Shown here one piece after another: positions 8,290 through 15,929 of a DNA stretch of 43,730 nucleotides. A program made the position numbers and the translations under genes. The notes beneath the pieces were generated by a model, which saw only the letters and a program-made list of their open reading frames with translations, did no database searches and had not been told where the DNA came from. Within the stretch, counting starts at the first letter, position 1, and each line of letters opens with the position of its first letter. Source of the DNA: an uncultured Clostridia bacterium (GTDB lineage Bacteria; Bacillota; Clostridia; Christensenellales; Aristaeellaceae). The stretch spans positions 1 to 43,730 of the forward strand of contig CAKTYE010000014.1 in assembly GCA_934631985.1 (NCBI GenBank), in the 5' to 3' direction.

Positions 8290-8758
8290 CAAGCATGCCA
8301 AGCCCGGCCCCCGCCGTCAGCGGCAGCTGGCACGGTATCAGCAGCTGGTAGACCGTCTCAGCCCGAAATCGGAGTTGGGCATGGGGCTGCTGCGCGCCTT
8401 CTGGGTGGGCGGGACCATCTGCACCCTGGGCCAATGCCTGCTGGAGATCGGTAAGAACTGGCTGAACATGAGCAACCAGGCTGCCGGAACCTTCTGCTCC
8501 ACCACGCTGGTGTTTCTGACCGCACTGCTGACGGGGCTGGGAGTGTTCGACCGCATCGGACAATATGCCGGGGCCGGGGCGTTCGTACCCATCTCCGGCT
8601 TTGCTAACGCCATGGTCTCCCCCGCCATGGAATATCGCCGTGAAGGCATGGTGATGGGCATCGGTGCGAAGCTGTTCACCATCGCGGGACCGGTGCTGGT
8701 GTGGGGCGTGAGCGCCTCGGTCATCGTGGGCATCGTGTATGCCCTGTTTCCCTGGTAA
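8282..8758 (+). CDS. spoVAC: Stage V sporulation protein AC
   Basis: The 158-residue membrane protein matches SpoVAC, the membrane pore component for dipicolinic acid; the Bacillus protein behaves as a mechanosensitive channel. After a basic soluble N-terminus (about 45 residues, ending KSELGMGLLRAFWVGG) come about four helices. The GAGAFVPISGFANAM segment, typical of the SpoVAC/SpoVAE family, lies near residues 98-112. The ATG at 8282 follows AAAGGAGG (8265-8272) by 9 bases and gives the usual family length; the open frame could start further upstream at 8249, but without a ribosome binding site. Its stop overlaps the spoVAD ribosome binding site. Confidence 0.92.
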   Translation: MFDKHAKPGPRRQRQLARYQQLVDRLSPKSELGMGLLRAFWVGGTICTLGQCLLEIGKNWLNMSNQAAGTFCSTTLVFLTALLTGLGVFDRIGQYAGAGAFVPISGFANAMVSPAMEYRREGMVMGIGAKLFTIAGPVLVWGVSASVIVGIVYALFPW

Positions 8759-8769
8759 GGAGGGTGTGC

Positions 8770-9801
8770 ATGGACGACGCAAAGCGGCTGGGCCGCAACA
8801 CGATCCTGCTGGCAACGCACCCCGCCATTGTGGCAGGTGCGGCGCTGGCAGGCAAAAAGGAAGGCGAAGGGCCGCTGGGGCCGCTGTTTGACGCGGTAGT
8901 CCCCGACGACCTGTTCGGAGAAGAAAGCTGGGAGAAGGCCGAGCAGCATTTCTTTTTCACCGCCGCGCAGACGTGCCTGAACAAGGCAGGGCTTGCTGCA
9001 AGCGATGTGGACGTGCTGCTGGGCGGCGATCTGCTGAACCAGATCATGGCGGCCTCCATGGCGGCGCGGGAGCTGGGTACGCCCTTTCTGGGGCTGTACG
9101 GTGCATGCTCCACCATGGCTGAGGGGCTTTGCCTGGGGGCCATGCTGGTGGATGGCGGGCACATGCGCAACGCTTTGTGCGCTGCCAGCAGCCATTTCTG
9201 CACGGCGGAACGGCAGTATCGCTTTCCGCTGGAATACGGGTCGCAGCGCACGCCCACGGCGCAGTGGACGGTCACAGGTGCAGGCGCGGCGCTCATCACC
9301 AATGCGCCCGGCTTCAAGCCCATTGCCCGCTGTGCGATGGTCACAGTGGGGACGGTCACGGATTTAGGCATTGCGGACGCCAACAACATGGGCGCTGCCA
9401 TGGCGCCTGCCGCTGCCCGGACGCTGACGGAGCATTTCCGCGACACGGGCCGCACCGCTGCGGATTACGACCTCATCATCACAGGCGATTTAGGTCAGGT
9501 GGGGCATGATCTGCTGCTGGCTTTGATGGAGGAGCGCGGGCAGCCTCTCGATCCGTCCCGATACATGGATTGCGGGCTGGAGGTCTTCTCTCCGGCGCAG
9601 GATGTGCATGCGGGAGGCAGCGGCTGCGGCTGCTCGGCTGTAGTGCTGAACAGTCTGATCTGGCGCAGATTCATGGAAGGAAGCGTCAAGCGGGTGCTGT
9701 TCATGGCGACGGGTGCGCTGCTCTCGCCCACGTCCAGCCAGCAGGGCGCAACGATTCCAGGCATTGCCCACGCCATTGTATTGGAGGCGGATCGTTCATG
9801 A
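8770..9801 (+). CDS. spoVAD: Stage V sporulation protein AD
   Basis: The 343-residue protein has a thiolase-like fold and, in Bacillus, binds dipicolinic acid at the outer face of the inner spore membrane. Typical segments are PLFDAVVPDDLFGEESWEKAE in the first third, GLYGACSTMAEGL near residues 113-125, and a C-terminal GSGCGCSAVVLNS. The ATG at 8770 follows AAGGAGG (8757-8763), which itself overlaps the spoVAC stop. The end overlaps spoVAE through an ATGA junction, so expression of the two should be coupled. The length matches the family (about 340). Confidence 0.95.
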   Translation: MDDAKRLGRNTILLATHPAIVAGAALAGKKEGEGPLGPLFDAVVPDDLFGEESWEKAEQHFFFTAAQTCLNKAGLAASDVDVLLGGDLLNQIMAASMAARELGTPFLGLYGACSTMAEGLCLGAMLVDGGHMRNALCAASSHFCTAERQYRFPLEYGSQRTPTAQWTVTGAGAALITNAPGFKPIARCAMVTVGTVTDLGIADANNMGAAMAPAAARTLTEHFRDTGRTAADYDLIITGDLGQVGHDLLLALMEERGQPLDPSRYMDCGLEVFSPAQDVHAGGSGCGCSAVVLNSLIWRRFMEGSVKRVLFMATGALLSPTSSQQGATIPGIAHAIVLEADRS

Positions 9802-10163
9802 CGCTTTTATGGAGCCTGCTTAAAGCATTTCTGATCGGCGGAGCGCTCTGCATGATCGGCGAGCTGCTGGTGCTGAAGACGAAGCTGACCCCTGCGCGTA
9901 TCCTGGTGGGCTATGTAGTGACGGGGGTCTTGCTCAGTGCAGTTGGGATCTATGCGCCCTTCGCCGCCTTTGCCGGGGCGGGGGCCACGGTGCCGCTGAC
10001 GGGCTTTGGGCATGCGCTATGCACAGGAGTCAAGCATGCCGTGCAGGAGATCGGATTTTTAGGGGCCTTTACAGGCGGATTAACGTCCACCTCGGCAGGG
10101 ATTGCAGCGGCGATTTTCTTTGGCGCGCTGGCAGCGCTGATTTTCAAGCCACGTCCGAAGTAA
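9798..10163 (+). CDS. spoVAE: Stage V sporulation protein AE (AEB type)
   Basis: The 121-residue membrane protein has about four helices. It carries the family block GAGATVPLTGFGHALC near residues 57-72, paralogous to the matching block of SpoVAC. In other spore formers the AEB protein is part of the dipicolinic acid channel with SpoVAC and SpoVAD. The start is set by the ATGA overlap with spoVAD; the open frame extends upstream only as a shadow within spoVAD. It is the last gene of the operon. spoVAF and spoVAEA are absent here. A short GC-rich hairpin follows at 10171-10185, without a T run. Confidence 0.93.
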   Translation: MTLLWSLLKAFLIGGALCMIGELLVLKTKLTPARILVGYVVTGVLLSAVGIYAPFAAFAGAGATVPLTGFGHALCTGVKHAVQEIGFLGAFTGGLTSTSAGIAAAIFFGALAALIFKPRPK

Positions 10164-10170
10164 GGAAGCA

Positions 10171-10341
10171 GCGGCTCACAGCCGCAGTGGGAAAGTGAGT
10201 CAGGCGTGCTCTTCCTGGTATGATAAAGCAGCCAAAAGCCTCTCCTGAAAGGAGAGGTGGCCCGAAGGGCCGGAGAGGTTCCATCCCTTCGCCCCAAAGC
10301 CTCCTTCCGCAGAAGGAGTGGTGGAAGATATGCTCACCCGC
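10171..10341 (-). repeat. Cluster of palindromic intergenic repeats (copy 2 of the dispersed repeat)
   Basis: This gene-free stretch carries a run of palindromes: gcggct-N3-agccgc (10171-10185), cctctcctgaaaggagagg (10239-10257), ggcccgaagggcc (10259-10271) and ccttccgcagaagg (10302-10315). The last 25 bases (10317-10341) are the exact reverse complement of 6890-6914. No coding frame is credible. The rest of the interval up to 10444 is AT-rich and shows no clear promoter. Confidence 0.75.
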
Positions 10342-10444
10342 AGGGGTACAAAATAGTGTATAAAAAGCCAAGCAACACAAGCTCATAACGACACATTATT
10401 GGAAAAATTTTTTATTTAGCGTGTTTCACCCCAGCTAACTCTGG

Positions 10445-10487
10445 GTATCTTTTTCACAAACAGTCCACGGACTGTAAAAAAAGATAC
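10445..10487 (+). promoter_or_regulatory. Leader hairpin directly before the ribosome binding site
   Basis: Outer arms gtatcttttt and aaaaagatac enclose an inner palindrome acagtcc-N2-ggactgt. The hairpin ends one base before GGAGG (10488-10492) of the following gene. It is not followed by a T run, so it is more likely an mRNA-stabilising or translation-controlling stem than a terminator. Confidence 0.55.
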
Positions 10488-10502
10488 GGAGGTTGTTCCA
10501 AG

Positions 10503-11015
10503 ATGAAAAAGGTTCTGGCGTTGGTACTGGCACTGTGCATGATGATCCCCTTTGTGGCCCTGGCGGATGAGACGGTGAAGCTGGGTCAGGTCGACTATGC
10601 CGCGCACGGCGACAAGTGCTTTGCGGTGCTGACGGTGGCGGTGCAGGGCGACACCATCGTTGCGGCGTACATCGACGAGTTCCAGTTCATGGACAAGGAG
10701 ACCGCGGTGGGCGTGCCGAACAGCGACGCGGGCTTCGGCACGAGCTATCCCGAGGGCAAGGTGCTGGCTTCCAAGCGCGTGAACACCGAGCTGTACAGCA
10801 AGAACATGGCGGATCACGCTGGCTCCACCGTGGCGCTGGCGGACAACTACGCTGCTATCGAGGCCTTTGTCACCGGCAAGACCATTGCTGAGCTGGAGGC
10901 TGCCATCGAGGGCAAGGACGCTGCGCAGATGGTGGACGTGGTGTCCGGCTGCACGCTGGTGGATACGCTGGGCTATGTGACCGGCCTGCTGGAAGCTGCC
11001 AAGAGCGTGAAGTAA
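10503..11015 (+). CDS. Exported FMN-binding-like small protein
   Basis: The 170-residue protein has a clear signal peptide (KKVLALVLALCMM core, cleavage likely after ALA at residue 21). The mature part resembles small exported proteins with an FMN-binding-like fold: a repeated beta pattern, GVPNSDAGFG near residues 70-79, and DVVSGCTLVDT near 145-155. In RnfG/NqrC-type domains the SGAT-type Thr carries covalent FMN added by ApbE. Here Ala is replaced by Cys (SGCT), so flavin attachment is possible but unproven. There is no lipobox. The start follows GGAGG by 10 bases. The gene is monocistronic, with a terminator at 11036. No electron-transfer partner or apbE lies nearby. Confidence 0.7.
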   Translation: MKKVLALVLALCMMIPFVALADETVKLGQVDYAAHGDKCFAVLTVAVQGDTIVAAYIDEFQFMDKETAVGVPNSDAGFGTSYPEGKVLASKRVNTELYSKNMADHAGSTVALADNYAAIEAFVTGKTIAELEAAIEGKDAAQMVDVVSGCTLVDTLGYVTGLLEAAKSVK

Positions 11016-11035
11016 GGGATCCTTTGGTTTTTCCG

Positions 11036-11068
11036 GGCGCTGCATGATGTGTTCATGCAGCGCCTTTT
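11036..11068 (+). terminator. Intrinsic terminator
   Basis: A perfect 12-bp stem (ggcgctgcatga with tcatgcagcgcc, 5-base loop) is followed by TTTTGCATTTTT. It ends the FMN-binding-like gene. Confidence 0.88.
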
Positions 11069-11092
11069 GCATTTTTCCGGTGCACCGCCGCA

Positions 11093-11121
11093 TTGCACCT
11101 CGTGGCAGAGTATGGTACAAT
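11093..11121 (+). promoter_or_regulatory. Promoter of the zinc-ribbon membrane protein gene
   Basis: TTGCAC at 11093-11098, a 17-bp spacer, and TACAAT at 11116-11121. The start codon lies about 50 bases downstream. Confidence 0.7.
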
Positions 11122-11173
11122 AAGAAGCCAGGGGCAAAGGGAAGGCCTATTGCCCTGCCAAGGGAGAGCAAGC

Positions 11174-12088
11174 ATGGCGATAACGTCTTATTGTAAAAAA
11201 TGCGGGCAGGATGTGCCGCGCGGGGAGGTCTGTCCCCAGTGCGGGGCAAAGCTGCCCAAGACCAGTGCGCGGGTGGTGTGGAGTATCAGCCATCGGCCCG
11301 TGCTGGACTGGATGTGCTGGAATGCCGCGCTGCGCATTATGGCCCCGGCGGCAGGCGCGGTGCTGGTGATGATTTTGCTGCTGGAGGGACTGGCAGGCGG
11401 CTGGGCGGCGGCGGAGCGGCTGCTGACCCAGGGGCTTTTATGGACCTGGGCAACCCTGTGCGCCGCGTCGCTGGTGGTGCTGTGGCTCATTCTGCTGGCC
11501 CAGGGGCATGATGTGCAGGATTGTGTGGTGGACAGCAAGGGCGTGCATGTGACCACTTGGCTGGTGAACCCTACGCCCCTGTCGCTGCTGGCGCGGCTGC
11601 GTTCCCCGGCGCTGATGCGTCAGGCGGTGCAGAGCGAGAACGGCACGATGCTGGCGCTGCCTGTGCGGGAGATCAGCTGGCGGGAGATTTCCCGGGTACA
11701 GCTTTGGCCCGATAAGGCGATGATCCTGTTCTATGCCCCCGCCTGGTGGATGCGGCTGGCGCTGCCGTGCAGCGCGTTCCAGTACGCTTCGGTGCTGGAA
11801 TTTATGCGGGATAAGGTGGGGCGGCGCAAGGATCTGCTGCTGCCGGAAAAGCTGCGGGCAGCGCCCAGGCCTCGCAAGCCGCGCGCCGCAAAAGCTGCGG
11901 TGGAAAGTGTGCCTGCGGAAACCAGCGCCGCACCTGAACCTGCCACACCCGCGGAGGAAGCGTCCCTGAGTGCGGAGGATACCGCCGCCATGACGGCACT
12001 GCTTTCCGAAATGCGGCAGGCGGAGCAGGCACAGGAAAGCCCGGAGGAATTGTCTGAAATGTTACAGAAATATGACACAGAGCATTGA
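11174..12088 (+). CDS. Zinc-ribbon membrane protein of unknown function
   Basis: The 304-residue protein begins with a short zinc ribbon (Cys7, Cys10, Cys20, Cys23; YCKKCG and CPQCG knuckles). Two membrane helices follow, near residues 57-80 and 91-113. A soluble domain of about 100 residues comes next (DCVVDSKGVHVTTW..., REISWREISRVQLW), resembling the PH-like/bPH domains seen in small membrane proteins. The tail is Ala/Glu/Pro-rich and acidic (about residues 230-304). Ribbon-plus-helix proteins are common in Firmicutes and mostly unstudied. The ATG at 11174 follows AGGGAGAG; the open frame extends upstream across the promoter and was not used. The promoter of the next gene overlaps its stop codon. 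No function is claimed. Confidence 0.6.
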   Translation: MAITSYCKKCGQDVPRGEVCPQCGAKLPKTSARVVWSISHRPVLDWMCWNAALRIMAPAAGAVLVMILLLEGLAGGWAAAERLLTQGLLWTWATLCAASLVVLWLILLAQGHDVQDCVVDSKGVHVTTWLVNPTPLSLLARLRSPALMRQAVQSENGTMLALPVREISWREISRVQLWPDKAMILFYAPAWWMRLALPCSAFQYASVLEFMRDKVGRRKDLLLPEKLRAAPRPRKPRAAKAAVESVPAETSAAPEPATPAEEASLSAEDTAAMTALLSEMRQAEQAQESPEELSEMLQKYDTEH

Positions 12089-12113
12089 CAGCCCCTGCGT
12101 CCTGCATTAAAAT
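12085..12113 (+). promoter_or_regulatory. Strong promoter of the peptidoglycan-binding protein gene
   Basis: TTGACA at 12085-12090, a 17-bp spacer, and TAAAAT at 12108-12113. The -35 box overlaps the stop codon of the preceding gene. Confidence 0.8.
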
Positions 12114-12150
12114 AAGAATGAATGATTTTCCAGAAATCGGAGGATTGAGC

Positions 12151-14802
12151 ATGCAAGCGCGTAAAATGGTCAGGCGGATGATGGCCCTGGTGCTGACGGT
12201 GGCACTGGCGCTTCCCTCTGCCCTGGCGGCGGGGACGACCTATCCCTTTACCACAACGACGACCGATCAGGTCAATATGCGCCGCAGCGCATCCTCCAAC
12301 GCCGTTGTGCTGGACCGCATTGAGAAAGGCTCCACCATCGAGGTGCTGGGCGCCTCCGGCGGTTATTACCGGGTGAGCTACAACGGGCGCACGGGCTATG
12401 TGCTGAAGCAGTATGTGGACGCGGAGAATGCGGTCACGCCTGTTCCCACGGTTGAGACCGTAGAGACTGCCACGGGCTATCCCTATGAAACCACCACCAG
12501 CGACAGCGTGAACCTTCGCGAAAAGAAGTCCACCAAGTCCGACCTGATCCGTCAGATCCCCAAGGGCGCAACGGTGACGGTGCTGGGTGTTTCCGGCAGC
12601 TTTGCCCAGGTGGAATACAACGGCAAGACGGGCTATTGCGTCAAGGATTACATCAACCTGAAGCAGATCGTTAAGGCCACCGCCACGCCCAAGCCCACGG
12701 CGGTTCCCGTGGCGACCACTGACCCGCTGGCGGGCTATACCCTGGTGCAGAAGGGCGACACCGGTACGGCCGTACGGGCCTTGCAGGGCGCGCTGATCGA
12801 GCTGGGCTTCCTGTCCGGCAGTGTGGACGGCAAGTTCGGCTCCGGCACGGAAAAGGCGCTGCTGGCCTTCCAGGAGGCCAACGACTACCCCCTTACGGGA
12901 ACAGCGGACGCGAACCTTCAGGCGTTTCTTTATGAAGGCAAGCCCAAGAACAGCAAGGGCAAAAAGACTGAGGTCAAGACCCTTTCGCCCTTGCCTGGCA
13001 CGACCATCACCCTGAACGACATGGGCGATGCGGTCAGCACCGTGCAGACGCAGCTGAAGGCGCTGGGCTATTACACCGGGGACATTACCGGCACCTATGA
13101 TAAGGCTACTCAGACAGCCGTGAAGGCATTCCAGAAAAAGAACGGCCTGACGGCGGACGGCAAGGCGGGCGCGGCGACGCAGAATCTGCTGGCAAGCAGC
13201 AATGCCATTGCCAAGAATGCGACGGCAACGCCTACCCCTACGGCAACGCCGACGCCCGTCCCCACCTACACCGTGCCGCAGACCACGGTGAAGAAGGATT
13301 CCCAGGGCGATGACGCGAAGCTGGTGCAGTCCCGGCTGAAGGAGCTGGGCTATTACACCGGCAAGGTGGACGGCAAGTTCGGCGCGGCAAGCGTCAAGGC
13401 GCTGGAGGCCTTCCAGCAGAACAACGGCCTGACGGTGGATGGCGTGGCGGGGACAAGCACCTATCGGGTGCTGTTCAGTGTGACAGCCCTGCGCGCGGGG
13501 ACGACGGCAACGCCCGCTCCCTTGGTGACGCCGACCCCCGGCCCCACGGCGACCCCTGCGCCCATCACCCGCGATAACGTGGTGACGGTGAAGCTGGGCG
13601 TTTCCGGCGACGCGGTGAGCCGCCTGCAAACGCGCCTGACCCAGCTTGGCTATTACAATGCCACGGTGGACGGTACCTGCAAGGAGGATGACGTGGCGGC
13701 TATCAAGGCCTTCCAGCGCAAGAACGGCCTGAAGGTGGACGGCGCGGCAGGCTACGATACCCAGGTCAAGCTCTACAGCACCTCCGCCATCATGTACAGC
13801 GGCGTGCAGGCGGGCGGCACGGTGGATACCTATGCCACGCTGCGCAAGGGCGCGACGGGCGACCTGGTGCAGGCGCTGCAAAACCGTCTGGTGGAGCTGG
13901 GCTATCTTGCCAGCAATCAGGCGGACGGCAAATACGGCATCCGCACGGCAGAGGCCGTGACGAAGTTCCAGAAGCGCAACAACCTGCTGCGTGACGGTGT
14001 GGCGGGCAACGAGACCCAAAAGAAGCTCTATGACACAAGCGCTGTTGCAGCGCAGGCGACAGCAACGCCGACGCCCGCGCCGACCTCCTCGCTCATTCGG
14101 AAGGGCGACAGCAGCGATGCGGTGAAATCCCTGCAGGAGCGGCTGATTCAGCTGGGCTACCTGAGTGGCAGTGCGGACGGCAAGTTTGGCATTCGGACCT
14201 TTGAGGCGCTGAAGGCGTTCCAGCGCAAGAACGGCCTTGTCTCCGACGGTATTGCAGGCGCGGCGACCATGAAGGTCCTGACCAGCAGCAGCGCTACCGG
14301 CAAGAACAACGCCACGGCGGCTCCCACCACCGTTCCGACAGCTGCGCCTAATCCCTCAGTGTTCACGCCCACCGCCAGCAAGGTGCAGTATGCCAACTGG
14401 TACACCACCATTAAGGCGCAGGCCCGGAAGTATCCTTATGCGACGGTCTATGATCCCGCTACGGGGCTGAGCTGGCAGGTGCATATGTTCTCGCTGGGCG
14501 CACACGCGGACAGTGAGCCGCTGACCGCTACGGATACCGCCAACATGGAGAAGGCCTTCGGCGGCAACACCTGGACCCCCAAGGCCGTGTGGGTGATCTT
14601 TGCGGATGGCAGCATCTACATGGCTTCCACCCACTCCATGCCCCACCTGCCCCAGCACCGCACCAACAACAACTTTAACGGTCATATGTGCATCCACTTC
14701 CCGCGTACCATGGAGCAGGTGACCGCTATCGGCCCGTACGCGACCAGCCACCAGAAGTGCATCGACCAGGGCTGGGCCGCAACGCAGGCCATGATTCGGT
14801 AA
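12151..14802 (+). CDS. Exported SH3b/peptidoglycan-binding repeat protein (883 aa)
   Basis: A signal peptide (VRRMMALVLTVALALPSALAA) is followed by two bacterial SH3 domains (about residues 30-90 and 110-170; NMRRSASS and NLREKKST motifs). Then come six PG_binding_1 repeats, each with an LQxxLxxLGY...DGKFG...AFQxxNGL pattern, separated by Thr/Pro-rich linkers such as TPTPTATPTPVPT. The C-terminal domain of about 140 residues (DPATGLSWQVHMFSLGAHAD, THSMPHLPQHR, GHMCIHFPRT) is not a domain I can name. Its Cys in HMCIHF recalls the SHGC-type catalytic Cys of L,D-transpeptidases, but this is only a resemblance. The protein probably acts in the cell wall. The ATG at 12151 has CGGAGGA upstream at 12139-12145; the earlier ATG at 12085 would overlap the promoter. 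Confidence 0.85.
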   Translation: MQARKMVRRMMALVLTVALALPSALAAGTTYPFTTTTTDQVNMRRSASSNAVVLDRIEKGSTIEVLGASGGYYRVSYNGRTGYVLKQYVDAENAVTPVPTVETVETATGYPYETTTSDSVNLREKKSTKSDLIRQIPKGATVTVLGVSGSFAQVEYNGKTGYCVKDYINLKQIVKATATPKPTAVPVATTDPLAGYTLVQKGDTGTAVRALQGALIELGFLSGSVDGKFGSGTEKALLAFQEANDYPLTGTADANLQAFLYEGKPKNSKGKKTEVKTLSPLPGTTITLNDMGDAVSTVQTQLKALGYYTGDITGTYDKATQTAVKAFQKKNGLTADGKAGAATQNLLASSNAIAKNATATPTPTATPTPVPTYTVPQTTVKKDSQGDDAKLVQSRLKELGYYTGKVDGKFGAASVKALEAFQQNNGLTVDGVAGTSTYRVLFSVTALRAGTTATPAPLVTPTPGPTATPAPITRDNVVTVKLGVSGDAVSRLQTRLTQLGYYNATVDGTCKEDDVAAIKAFQRKNGLKVDGAAGYDTQVKLYSTSAIMYSGVQAGGTVDTYATLRKGATGDLVQALQNRLVELGYLASNQADGKYGIRTAEAVTKFQKRNNLLRDGVAGNETQKKLYDTSAVAAQATATPTPAPTSSLIRKGDSSDAVKSLQERLIQLGYLSGSADGKFGIRTFEALKAFQRKNGLVSDGIAGAATMKVLTSSSATGKNNATAAPTTVPTAAPNPSVFTPTASKVQYANWYTTIKAQARKYPYATVYDPATGLSWQVHMFSLGAHADSEPLTATDTANMEKAFGGNTWTPKAVWVIFADGSIYMASTHSMPHLPQHRTNNNFNGHMCIHFPRTMEQVTAIGPYATSHQKCIDQGWAATQAMIR

Positions 14803-14821
14803 AAATACCTTTGAACAGCAA

Positions 14822-14851
14822 AGAGGAAGCGCTTGTATAGGCGCTTCCTCT
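14822..14851 (+). terminator. Perfect hairpin between two genes (weak terminator or attenuator)
   Basis: The stem is 11 bp and perfect (agaggaagcgc with gcgcttcctct) with an 8-base loop. No T run follows directly; the TTTTT at 14867-14871 is 15 bases on and lies between the next gene's AAGGAG and its start codon. Partial termination or control of read-through is more likely than a full stop. Confidence 0.5.
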
Positions 14852-14872
14852 CGTGCAAGGAGCGAGTTTTTG

Positions 14873-15901
14873 ATGGAAAAGCAACGAATTGCCGTCATCG
14901 GCGCAGGGGCCATCGGCGGCATTACCGCCGCCCTGATGGCGGCACAGGGCCAGGATGTATGGCTGGTGTGCAAGCATATGGAGATCGCTGACCTGGCGAA
15001 CGGACGCGGCCTGCATGTAACGGGCTTCTGCGGCGAGCACACGGTGCCTGTTCACAGCGTCGCCGCGATCGAGGAGCTGCACGGCGCTTTCGACCTGTGC
15101 CTGATCGCAACCAAGGCCTATGACATGCCGGAATGCGCCCGCACCATACTGCCCCTGCTGAAGCCCGATGCGCTGGTGGTCAGCATGCAGAACGGCATCT
15201 GCACCGACGCAATGGCGGCGGTGGTCGGCAAGGAGCGCACCGTGGGCTGCGTCATCGGCTGGGGCGCGACCATGCACGGCGTGGGTGAATTGGAAATGAC
15301 CAGCGGCGGCGATTTCGTCATTGGTCGGCTGGTGCCTGGGGAGCATCCGAAAATGGAGGTGCTGCGTCAGGCACTTTCCGCCGTGGTGGAGACCCGCATC
15401 AGCCCTGATATTTATGCCGAGCTGTATTCCAAGCTGGTGGTGAACAGCTGCATCACCTCGCTGGGGGCGATCTGCGGGCTGCACCTGGGTGAAATGCTGA
15501 AGCGCCGCCGCGCCCGGGAGATCTTTCTGGCAGTGATCGGCGAAGCCATGAACGTGGCCCATGCCATGCAGGTGAAGGTGCCGCCCTTCGGCGGCAAGCT
15601 GGATTATGACAAGCTGATGCACGGCACAACGCCCCTTGACGAGCTTCGGCGGCATGTGATGCTGCTGATCGTGGGCGCAAAGTACAGCAAGCTGAAATCC
15701 TCCAGCCTGCAGAGCCTGGAGCGGGGACGGCCCACGGAGATCGACTATTTCAACGGCTATATTGTGCAGAAGGGCAAGGAGGTCGGCGTGGACTGCCCAG
15801 TCAACGCGCGGCTGGTGACCATGGTGAAGGAGATCGAGCGCCACGCCCGGGAGATCAACGTAAAGAACCTGGAGGACACCGGGCTGACGTTGGGCAAGTG
15901 A
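14873..15901 (+). CDS. Ketopantoate reductase family oxidoreductase (PanE/ApbA-like)
   Basis: The 342-residue protein has an N-terminal Rossmann fold with GAGAIG at residues 10-15 for NADP binding. It also has the family catalytic pair Lys187 and Asn191 (YSKLVVNSC), and the C-terminal signature with ERGRPTEIDYFNGYI followed by GKEVGVDCPVN. Family members reduce 2-dehydropantoate to pantoate on the way to pantothenate and CoA, but many paralogues act on other 2-oxo acids. No other pantothenate gene is near, so the substrate is open. The ATG at 14873 was chosen over the in-frame TTG at 14870; both lie downstream of AAGGAG (14857-14862). The next gene follows after 28 bases and may be co-transcribed. 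Confidence 0.85.
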   Translation: MEKQRIAVIGAGAIGGITAALMAAQGQDVWLVCKHMEIADLANGRGLHVTGFCGEHTVPVHSVAAIEELHGAFDLCLIATKAYDMPECARTILPLLKPDALVVSMQNGICTDAMAAVVGKERTVGCVIGWGATMHGVGELEMTSGGDFVIGRLVPGEHPKMEVLRQALSAVVETRISPDIYAELYSKLVVNSCITSLGAICGLHLGEMLKRRRAREIFLAVIGEAMNVAHAMQVKVPPFGGKLDYDKLMHGTTPLDELRRHVMLLIVGAKYSKLKSSSLQSLERGRPTEIDYFNGYIVQKGKEVGVDCPVNARLVTMVKEIERHAREINVKNLEDTGLTLGK

Positions 15902-15929
15902 CACAGAGGAACGCAAGGAGGAAGCAACC

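Noticed and set aside
11731..14019. A 762-codon minus-strand open frame
   Set aside because: It is antisense to the zinc-ribbon and peptidoglycan-binding genes. It reflects codon bias in repeats and has no ribosome binding site or family match.
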